From Planctomycetota bacterium (lineage in GTDB: Bacteria > Planctomycetota > Planctomycetia > Planctomycetales > Planctomycetaceae), in assembly GCA_027622115.1 (NCBI GenBank), contig JAQBZS010000556.1, forward strand, positions 1 to 5,510: a stretch of DNA of 5,510 nucleotides. Reading direction: 5' to 3'. Below, one piece after another: positions 1 to 5,510 of this stretch; position 1 is the stretch's first letter; every line of letters begins with the position of its first letter. Under the pieces are notes generated by a model that saw only the letters and a program-made list of their open reading frames with translations, was not told the origin of the DNA and made no database searches. The position numbers and the translations under genes were made by a program.

Positions 1-601
1 TGTTGGCGAGATCCGCAAAGCTGCCGCCGCGGACGATTTTCGGCCGGCCGGTTTGCGGGAGAAATGGGCCTCGGGGGTCGATCCGGGACGACTGTTCGTA
101 ATAGTCGCCCTTGTACCAATCGGCACACCACTCGGACACATTTCCGTGCATGTCGTACAGTCCAAACGCGTTGGGGGCTTTGGTTCCGCGCGGGTGCGCT
201 TGGCTCTTGGAGTTGAAGGAATACCACGCATATGTTGACGTTTCGGCCACGTCGTCACCGAAGGACCACTTGGTCGTGGCACCCGCACGGCATGCGTATT
301 CCCATTCCGCTTCCGTCGGCAGGCGATAGCTGTGCCCGTCAACGCTGCCAAGTCGCCGGCAGAACGTCTCGGCCTGTTCGAAGCTGAGTTCGCTGACCGG
401 CGCATCGGGATCCGCCGAACGATCCGGCGTCCAACTCATGACTCGCTCGAACTCTTTGACCGAAACCTCGTACTTCCCGAGATAGAACGGTTTCGTGATT
501 TCGACGCGATGTTGCGGCTTCTCGTCATCGAATCCGAAGCCGCTATCGGTGCCCATTTTGAATTCACCGCGAGGAATCAACACGAAAGACATACCGAACT
601 C
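1..601 (-). repeat. FGE/SUMF1-like domain, copy 2 (cut by window edge)
   Basis: This encodes residues 497-696 and beyond, from FGMSFVLIPRGEFKMG to RGGSFADLAN. Domain order and motif spacing follow copy 1, so it arose by duplication or by adding a close paralogue. The part that would hold the second FGE cysteine and the final GFR motif lies outside the window. Confidence 0.85.
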
Positions 602-2089
602 GTTTTCGACGGTTGGTGCGTGCTGTGCCTGCGGTGGATTCAGCGGCTTGGCGATTTCGATTTCGCTCGCCGGCAAGACTCGAACCACTCGAAACCCGAT
701 ATGTGGGTTTTCGGCCGTCGGTGGGTCGGCATCGCGGTAGCTGCAGCGACATTGGTTCGCCGTCGACCCATAATCGCCGCCGCGATTCACTCGTTTGTTG
801 GATTGCGTTGACGTTGGCCCCGTGGGATCCACCGTTTGGTCCAGAGATTTGACGTACACGTCGTACCAGTCTCGGCACCACTCCGACACGTTGCCGTGCA
901 TGTCGTAGACGCCGAAATCGTTGGGATATTTTCCGCCGCACTCGCGAGGACCGCTGGCGTTTTCGTTGCACCAGGCGAAGTCGCTGATGGATTGTGACGA
1001 GTTGCCAAACGACCACACTGTCTGGTTTCCGGCACGGCACGCGTATTCCCATTCGGCCTCGGTCGGCAAGCGGTACTCGTGCCCCTCTTTCATCGAAAGC
1101 CGTCGACAGAACTCGGCGGCATCATCCCACGTCACCCCGCTCACGGGTCGGTCGTCGATGTGGGTCGGTGACGGATTTGTGACCATCATCTTTTTCCACT
1201 CGGCCTGAGTCACTTCGAGTTGGCCCAAATAGAAGGGGCGGCTGATGCGAACTTTGTGGCGCGGACGCTCATCGTGAAAGGAGTTTTGATTCGCTGGTCC
1301 AGCTCCCATTTCGAATTCGCCCGCCGGGATTAGCACGAGTTGCATGCCAATCGAATCGGTCAACCGTTTTGGCAACTCGACCGGTTTAGATTCTTGATCG
1401 CGTTTAGGATCGCTGGCCGTTGTTTTGGCTGGCTCGGACTTGGACGTCTTTTGTACCACCGGATTCGCATCGCGTTCCGTTGGCCTCGGGTCGTCTTGCG
1501 AAGCGATCGCATCGTTTTGAGTGGAGTTGCTTTGGAACAGATGGAACCGGACCACGATAAACACGCCTGCACCGCCGAGCATCACCGCTCCCAGCAGCAC
1601 ACCGGCGATCAGGAACCACAATTGAGATCGCGAATCTTGATCACTGGTCTCGCTCGTCGGGGCGGTGCCTCGCGGTGGCACACGCGGTTTTGGAGTCGCG
1701 GGAATCGGCGGCGGGGCAACGGGCGATGGCTTCGTCTCGGCTCGACGACTCTTGGATTTGGCGGCGGCTTGGTGTTGTTTCTTGCGGAGTCGCGAGTCGT
1801 AAGACGCTTTTCGATTCGCATCCAACAGGCACAGCCGAGCTTCCGAGACTCGGTTCATGAGCTGCTCGGCCAAGTCCGCATGCTCACCTGTGGCACAGGA
1901 GTGCAGATAGGCCATCTTTTGGTTGGCGGCTGTGTCGATGACATTCAAGTCCGACTCGAACAGCGTCACTCCGAGCAATCGATAGTGGTGCGGCGGCTGT
2001 TCGTTCGGCGGAATTGCCAGCCATTGATGAAAGGGGTCGAATTTGGGCATCAACGTTTGCTTGCAACGGACTGGATTTTGGTCGGCCAT
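1..2089 (-). CDS. Membrane-anchored protein with J-like N-terminal module and two tandem FGE/SUMF1-like domains (3' end outside window)
   Basis: The frame is open for 696 codons and runs off the left edge, so the C-terminus is missing. Residues 17-101 (FDPFHQWLAIPP, HYRLLGV, CLLDANRKASYD) form the planctomycete module that resembles a degenerate J domain. A proline-rich linker (about 120-145) leads to one hydrophobic helix (157-181) and a polar linker (182-243). The first FGE-like domain covers about 245-472 (GMQLVLIPAGEFEMG, RLPTEAEWEYACRAG, DMHGNVSEWC, RGGDY, GFRVVR). The second begins near 497 and is cut at RGGSF (687-691). FGE-fold proteins include sulfatase-activating oxidases and many non-catalytic relatives. 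In domain 1 the site of the first catalytic Cys reads Ser442 and only the second is kept (Cys447); domain 2 has Asp693 at the first site. A non-catalytic binding role is therefore more likely, by inference. ATG 2089 is the 5'-most ATG in a frame open back to 2362. ATG 2050, which gives MPKFDPFHQWL, is a serious alternative because family members usually start just before FDP. Neither start has a clear Shine-Dalgarno. The gene is divergent from the haem/HEAT gene. Confidence 0.93.
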   Translation of the reverse strand, partial: MADQNPVRCKQTLMPKFDPFHQWLAIPPNEQPPHHYRLLGVTLFESDLNVIDTAANQKMAYLHSCATGEHADLAEQLMNRVSEARLCLLDANRKASYDSRLRKKQHQAAAKSKSRRAETKPSPVAPPPIPATPKPRVPPRGTAPTSETSDQDSRSQLWFLIAGVLLGAVMLGGAGVFIVVRFHLFQSNSTQNDAIASQDDPRPTERDANPVVQKTSKSEPAKTTASDPKRDQESKPVELPKRLTDSIGMQLVLIPAGEFEMGAGPANQNSFHDERPRHKVRISRPFYLGQLEVTQAEWKKMMVTNPSPTHIDDRPVSGVTWDDAAEFCRRLSMKEGHEYRLPTEAEWEYACRAGNQTVWSFGNSSQSISDFAWCNENASGPRECGGKYPNDFGVYDMHGNVSEWCRDWYDVYVKSLDQTVDPTGPTSTQSNKRVNRGGDYGSTANQCRCSYRDADPPTAENPHIGFRVVRVLPASEIEIAKPLNPPQAQHAPTVENEFGMSFVLIPRGEFKMGTDSGFGFDDEKPQHRVEITKPFYLGKYEVSVKEFERVMSWTPDRSADPDAPVSELSFEQAETFCRRLGSVDGHSYRLPTEAEWEYACRAGATTKWSFGDDVAETSTYAWYSFNSKSQAHPRGTKAPNAFGLYDMHGNVSEWCADWYKGDYYEQSSRIDPRGPFLPQTGRPKIVRGGSFADLAN
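674..1357 (-). repeat. FGE/SUMF1-like domain, copy 1 (complete)
   Basis: This encodes residues 245-472. It is about 250 residues out of step with copy 2 and shares GE-F-x-MG, RLPTEAEWEYACRAG, YDMHGNVSEWC and RGG. At DNA level positions 1032-1072 match 285-325 at 36 of 41 bases, and 876-913 match 126-163 at 32 of 38 bases by hand count. Confidence 0.85.
1547..1621 (-). other. Single transmembrane helix
   Basis: Residues 157-181 (LWFLIAGVLLGAVMLGGAGV and onward to FIVVR) form an uninterrupted hydrophobic segment. Basic residues are denser on its N-terminal side, which suggests N-in/C-out topology with the FGE-like domains outside the cytoplasm. Confidence 0.8.
1787..2041 (-). other. Planctomycete FDP/HYRLLG module, degenerate J-like domain
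   Basis: Residues 17-101 carry FDPFHQWLAIPPNEQPPHHY, RLLGV, then a helical part ending in ARLCLLDANRKASYD. The outline YxxLGV ... LxDxxxRxxYD is that of J domains, but no HPD tripeptide is present, so Hsp70 activation is not expected. It is predicted to lie on the cytoplasmic side, given the Lys/Arg-rich stretch (102-120) before the membrane helix. The function of the module is unknown to me. Confidence 0.65.
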
Positions 2090-2285
2090 TCTCGAAAGTT
2101 TTGCGTCGGCGGGCAAATCAATGCCGCAAGCCTTGATGGTGCAGCGTAATCGATCAACACGCCGCAGGTTATCGAATGCTCGATCGACGGTAGGCAGTTG
2201 GCGTTGAGCCCGCTTGGCTTTACGAAGCGTCTCCAGTCCGCGAAAAAGAAGATCCAAGAACCAATCCCATTCGTGGAGACTGATA
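2090..2285. promoter_or_regulatory. Divergent intergenic region between the two genes
   Basis: These 196 bases separate two start codons that face away from each other, so they should hold both promoters and the 5' leaders (235 bases if the minus gene starts at 2050). I could not find a convincing pair of -35/-10 boxes in either direction; a TTGAGC at 2204-2209 on the plus strand has no good -10 partner. Two TCGATC hexamers occur at 2150-2155 and 2180-2185. No terminator-like hairpin is evident, as expected between divergent genes. The minus-strand frame stays open across the whole region but contains no ATG. Confidence 0.55.
2275..2278 (+). promoter_or_regulatory. Shine-Dalgarno site (GGAG) for the haem/HEAT gene
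   Basis: GGAG lies 7 bases before ATG 2286, a normal spacing for pairing with the 3' end of 16S rRNA. It decides the start against the upstream TTG (2214) and CTG (2280) codons in the same frame. The divergent gene has no comparable site at either candidate start. Confidence 0.7.
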
Positions 2286-2354
2286 ATGCTTAGAACCGTC
2301 CTGTTCGTCGTCGTAAGCTGCTTGCCGATTGCAGTCGTCGACTTGGATGCTGCT
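2286..2354 (+). other. Predicted Sec signal peptide of the haem/HEAT protein
   Basis: Residues 1-23 have a short positive start (MLR), a hydrophobic core (TVLFVVVSCLPIAVV) and small residues DAA before the likely cut at Ala23/Thr24. Export agrees with the CxxCH motif, because haem c is attached outside the cytoplasmic membrane. Cys12 sits inside the core without a clear lipobox context, so a lipoprotein is less likely. Confidence 0.7.
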
Positions 2355-5300
2355 ACCGTCAATCAGCGACTGGCCACGTCGGTTCCGGGAAACGCAAACG
2401 TCACGGTGACTCTGGATTCCGGTCAAGTCGTCGAACTGTCCGGCCGAGTCTTGCAACCGAGTCAACTCGCAGCCAATGCGCGTGTCCGAGTGAGATTCGA
2501 ATTGGTCGATCCGAATGACACGGCGGCCTTCAAACTTGACGAGAAATTCGGGCGAGCCATTGATGCGGAAGGGATTTACACGGCACCCACGGCAAACTGG
2601 TCCAAGCTGTTGCATGCTCTCGATGCCGACGTCCATCTGGTTTACCGAGCGCCGCTGAAAGGCACGTACCGCCTTAGCGCTGCGCCGGCCGACGACGACG
2701 TCTCGCAGTTCGATGGGCCGCGCTGGCGCGAAGCCGGCAAGGCCGCAGTCATCAACGCGGCTCCTCGCACGGTGAAATGGCCACAGGGGGCGAAAGTCGA
2801 CGTGGCGTTGACCGTTCGTTCGGTCGTCGCAGGAGACACACGGAAAGCCAAGCTGTTTCTCGAAACGGAACCCAACGACACGCCCGAGCAAGCTCAACCA
2901 CTGGCGCTGCAAGACACTGCCGATGACTACCACTTCAACGTGATGGGCGGCAGCGACGACATCGAGTTCTTCGACAACGGGCGAGTCGGTTCGAGCGGCG
3001 ATGACTGGTATCGCTTGGAATACACCGGCAAGGAATCTCGGCTGCTGTCCGCGTGCTTGTCGATCGCGGATCAAATGGTGGCGGCTCGGATTCGCACGTA
3101 TGTCGTTTCCGCTAAGGATGCACAGCTCAAACCGGGCGAGTTACTGCCGATCAAAGGTGAATACTCGGACGGCAAGAACCCCAACGAACGCGTGCATCAG
3201 CAACAAGAACAACACCGGATCGCCATCAATCGCACGCTGAATCCCGGCAACGTGTATTTCCTCCGAGTCGAATCGAATTCGCCCGCCTATGACCTCGAAC
3301 TTCGGATCGTGAAGCCCGCCCCTTTCGATGACCCTCGCCAAGCCGTGCGTCATGCATTGTATGACCATATCGGGCAAGTGGATTCGTGGTTGGCCAATCG
3401 CCCGCGCGGCGCGAGTGTCGAACGGCGTATCCGCGACACCGGCAATTTGCTCGGCACGCAGTGCATGAGCTGCCACACGCAATCCGGCGTCTGGGGTCCG
3501 GCGATCCCGTTCGCGATGGGGTACAGACCTCAAAACATCCAACTGTTTCGCAACTTGACGAACATCTGTTACCAGTCGATGCGTCCGACGAACGTCTTGA
3601 TCGACGCGGCGAACAATACGAGTTTGCAGCCGCTCGATGTCGGCGACGGCCCAGCCGGCACGCGTGTCGCCGGGCATTCGGTGGTGTCGCTGGAGCGGTA
3701 TACGCAGCCCCGCGAACTGCAAAGCAAACAGGTCATTCGAGCCGCCAATTTCATCTTGCAGACCAGTGATCCCGGCGGCATCAACGCGGCCGGTCCCGGT
3801 GCCAACGTGGGCCAAGGCGTCGTCTTCAACTACACGGGTGAAGTCCTGTTCGAAGCCTGGAAGGCCACTGGCGAGCCCAAGTATTTCCGAGCCCTCGAAG
3901 ACAAAGCTCGCAAGTCATTGGACGTGAAACCGAAATTCACCGACGACATGTGCCATCGCGTGGAATTGCTGAAACGCTATTTCCCGGCGGACTATGTGAA
4001 GGCGGCAGCAGGCGTCGCCAAGAAAGAACAAGATCACCCCAAAGACACCAATCGAGTTCCTTACAAAAGCAAGGCCACCACGCCGGAAGAAGCCGCTGCG
4101 TTGCAGAAACGGATCGACGCAGCGGTCAAAGCGGACCTCGCCCGATTGCGAGCCATCCAGCACGCGAAGGGGACCTGGGGCTTCAATCCCGGCACGACGT
4201 CGGACGGCGGCAAGAAGTGGGTCGTCGACGGCAACAACAAGCCCGAACCTTCGCCGACGGCACTGGCATTGATCGCGTTTCAAGCCGCCGGTTTCGGGCC
4301 GGATGATCCGACCGTGGCGAAGGGCGTCAAAGGATTACTTGGACTGCAACATCCGAGCGGGCTGTGGAAAGGCCAGTCGCAAACCGGGTTTGTTTCGACA
4401 AGTTACGCGATGCACGCGTTGTCGCGGCTGTTCCCCGTCGAGCCTCCGCAATACACCGCCGATCAATTCAAACCTGTCAAGAACGAAACGCTGGTCGAAA
4501 CCATTCGCCGAGTCCGACAATTGTCGGTTGTCGAAGATCCCAAATACGTGCCGTTGATGATCGAGGCCGCCGCACATGCCAGTTCGATGGTACGTTATTG
4601 GGCCATGATCGGACTCGGAGCGACGCACACGGATGCGGGAGTCGCCCCGCTGGCGAAGGCACTCGGCGACGAAACGAAAATGGTTCGCGTGGCTGCACAT
4701 TGGGGATTGAGACAAACGCTGATCGACAACCGCGGTTGGGACGCAGTCATCGCCGCCGCCAAGTCGAAGGACGACTACGTTCGCGAAGCCGTGCTGCAAG
4801 CGTTACTCATGCGAGTCGACGGTGTGATGCCGGAGTTCTCGATCGAGTGGGACACGCTGACCGGCATTCTGTCGCATGCGATGAACAAGGATCCGCATCC
4901 GGCGGTTCGTGCCTGGGCGGCTCGCGCGGCTTGGAATTGGTGGGTTTGGAATCCGCCGGTCCGCAAGTCGCTCAACGCTGCCTGGGTGCAAATGTTGTCT
5001 CGCCCGGAAACGAACGCGTTGGTCGAGAACGCCATCAGGTATCAGAGCCAGGCATTATTCATCGCCAATGGTCACAAAGCCAACGGCAGCAAGGACCATC
5101 AATACAAGCAATTGGCCGAGCTGTTCCTGGACATCAACGACGCCCTTGAAGTCGCCAAGGACGAGAAGCATGTTGAGCTGACGAAGCGACTGGCTCGGCG
5201 AATCGTGAGCACGGCCGCGACGTTCTACAACACGTCGGGCGGCGACGGCGGACCCGGCCAAATGGGCTACGTGACCCCCGGCTCCGGCGACTTGTTCGGC

Positions 5301-5510
5301 AACGCCGTGCTGACCTATCTGAAGCATTTTGAAGTCGACAAGCGGAATCGCGCGACGTTGGACATCATCAGCACCGGCTTGGAAGGCGCAGCCAACGTGC
5401 CGCATCGCGATCTGCAACAGAAGCTGATCGACTATTCGCTGAACGGCCCGGAAGAACTTCGCCCGATCGCGGCCAGCAGCGTATCGGATCCGCGATCGGC
5501 TCAACTTGTC
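2286..5510 (+). CDS. Large exported protein with PPC-like domain, single CxxCH haem-c motif, QW alpha/alpha-toroid region and HEAT-like repeats (3' end outside window)
   Basis: This frame is open for 1075 codons with no stop before the right edge. Residues 1-23 look like a Sec signal peptide (MLRT, hydrophobic core, DAA before Thr24). Residues 24-185 are probably beta-rich and I do not recognise them. About 190-344 resembles the PPC (bacterial pre-peptidase C-terminal) domain: ETEPNDTPEQAQPL starting near 193, then DDWYRLEY at 239-246, ending YDLELRIVKP. A c-type haem motif CMSCH lies at 393-397 and runs straight into TQSGVWGP. Two QW motifs (QxxxGxW) sit at 625-631 (QHAKGTW) and 688-694 (QHPSGLW), with PSPTALALIAFQAAG and STSYAMHALSRLFP around them, as in squalene-cyclase/prenyltransferase toroids. 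No DxDD cyclase motif is seen. HEAT-like helical pairs follow from about 740 (MVRYWAMIGLG, MVRVAAHWGL, YVREAVLQALL, PAVRAWAARAAW). A Gly-rich stretch (GGDGGPG) lies at 985-991. The likely role is an exported haem-carrying scaffold or an electron-transfer partner; the substrate is unknown. The start has GGAG 7 bases upstream, and no other ATG precedes it in the frame, which opens after a TGA at 2205. Confidence 0.94.
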   Translation, partial: MLRTVLFVVVSCLPIAVVDLDAATVNQRLATSVPGNANVTVTLDSGQVVELSGRVLQPSQLAANARVRVRFELVDPNDTAAFKLDEKFGRAIDAEGIYTAPTANWSKLLHALDADVHLVYRAPLKGTYRLSAAPADDDVSQFDGPRWREAGKAAVINAAPRTVKWPQGAKVDVALTVRSVVAGDTRKAKLFLETEPNDTPEQAQPLALQDTADDYHFNVMGGSDDIEFFDNGRVGSSGDDWYRLEYTGKESRLLSACLSIADQMVAARIRTYVVSAKDAQLKPGELLPIKGEYSDGKNPNERVHQQQEQHRIAINRTLNPGNVYFLRVESNSPAYDLELRIVKPAPFDDPRQAVRHALYDHIGQVDSWLANRPRGASVERRIRDTGNLLGTQCMSCHTQSGVWGPAIPFAMGYRPQNIQLFRNLTNICYQSMRPTNVLIDAANNTSLQPLDVGDGPAGTRVAGHSVVSLERYTQPRELQSKQVIRAANFILQTSDPGGINAAGPGANVGQGVVFNYTGEVLFEAWKATGEPKYFRALEDKARKSLDVKPKFTDDMCHRVELLKRYFPADYVKAAAGVAKKEQDHPKDTNRVPYKSKATTPEEAAALQKRIDAAVKADLARLRAIQHAKGTWGFNPGTTSDGGKKWVVDGNNKPEPSPTALALIAFQAAGFGPDDPTVAKGVKGLLGLQHPSGLWKGQSQTGFVSTSYAMHALSRLFPVEPPQYTADQFKPVKNETLVETIRRVRQLSVVEDPKYVPLMIEAAAHASSMVRYWAMIGLGATHTDAGVAPLAKALGDETKMVRVAAHWGLRQTLIDNRGWDAVIAAAKSKDDYVREAVLQALLMRVDGVMPEFSIEWDTLTGILSHAMNKDPHPAVRAWAARAAWNWWVWNPPVRKSLNAAWVQMLSRPETNALVENAIRYQSQALFIANGHKANGSKDHQYKQLAELFLDINDALEVAKDEKHVELTKRLARRIVSTAATFYNTSGGDGGPGQMGYVTPGSGDLFGNAVLTYLKHFEVDKRNRATLDIISTGLEGAANVPHRDLQQKLIDYSLNGPEELRPIAASSVSDPRSAQLV
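3462..3476 (+). other. Haem-c attachment motif CMSCH
   Basis: These five codons encode Cys393-Met-Ser-Cys396-His397, the canonical CxxCH for covalent haem c with His as the proximal ligand. It is the only CxxCH in the 1075 residues visible. The preceding GNLLGTQ and following TQSGVWGPAIPFAMGY place it at the start of a toroid-like segment, not in an evident complete small cytochrome c fold. Met410 and nearby methionines are possible distal ligands, but this is speculative. Confidence 0.75.
4158..4367 (+). other. Pair of QW motifs in an alpha/alpha-toroid segment
   Basis: QxxxGxW occurs at residues 625-631 and again at 688-694, 63 residues apart, close to the spacing of one helical-hairpin unit plus its loop in squalene-hopene cyclase and prenyltransferase toroids. 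Between them lies PSPTALALIAFQAAGFGPDDP, a typical inner/outer helix pair. The absence of DxDD argues against terpene cyclase activity; the fold may serve for binding only. Confidence 0.65.

Noticed and set aside
332..811. Plus-strand open frame of 159 codons opposite the FGE-like domains
   Set aside because: Antisense shadow; the repeated peptide RHAYSHSASVG in neighbouring plus frames only reflects the duplicated FGE motif on the other strand.
1340..2149. Open frame of 269 codons on the plus strand opposite the J-like and membrane part
   Set aside because: It is a mirror of the real minus-strand gene; the minus frame has clear family motifs throughout and this one has none.
2208..2285. Possible longer start of the plus gene at TTG 2214 or CTG 2280
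   Set aside because: ATG 2286 has a well placed GGAG and begins a proper signal peptide; an extension would bury it.
2220..3074. Open frame of 284 codons on the minus strand inside the haem/HEAT gene
   Set aside because: It lies wholly antisense to a convincing coding frame, is rich in Arg/Val/Gly runs without recognisable motifs, and is explained by G+C-rich codon structure.
4158..4450. Squalene-hopene cyclase activity
   Set aside because: QW motifs are present, but no DxDD catalytic motif is visible and the context is a haem/HEAT protein.
4364..5149. Plus-strand open frame of 261 codons in another phase of the haem/HEAT gene
   Set aside because: Arg/Gly/Ser-rich composition without motifs, fully overlapped by the HEAT-like frame, so a shadow.

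Overview
The window looks like chromosomal DNA from a planctomycete, probably of the Rhodopirellula/Blastopirellula/Pirellula type. The evidence is protein-level. One gene starts with the FDP-x-H-x-W-L-x-IPP / HYRLLG module that is characteristic of planctomycetes, followed by formylglycine-generating-enzyme-like (FGE/SUMF1) domains. The other encodes a very large secreted protein with a CxxCH haem motif, QW (squalene-cyclase-type) repeats and HEAT-like repeats, an architecture typical of the Planctomycetota-Verrucomicrobiota group. No taxonomic marker gene is present, so this is an inference.

Layout: there are only two real genes, transcribed divergently, and both run off the window. Positions 1-2089 (minus strand) hold a membrane-anchored protein whose C-terminus lies beyond the left edge. 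In order it has a degenerate J-like module, a proline-rich linker, one transmembrane helix, a polar linker, a complete FGE-like domain and a second FGE-like domain cut by the window edge. Positions 2090-2285 are a divergent intergenic region. Positions 2286-5510 (plus strand) are the first 1075 codons of an exported protein with a signal peptide, a beta-rich N-terminal part, a PPC-like domain, one c-type haem motif, an alpha/alpha-toroid region with QW motifs, and HEAT-like repeats. Its stop lies beyond the right edge.

The two products probably act at or outside the cytoplasmic membrane, one anchored in it and one exported through it. Both are modular and rich in interaction-type repeats. No shared pathway can be proven from the window. 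The most interesting points are (i) the fusion of a single haem-c site with a toroid and HEAT scaffold, and (ii) two tandem FGE-like domains that both lack the first of the two catalytic cysteines of true FGE, on a protein that carries a J-like module without HPD. I found no RNA genes, mobile elements, CRISPR arrays or terminators.
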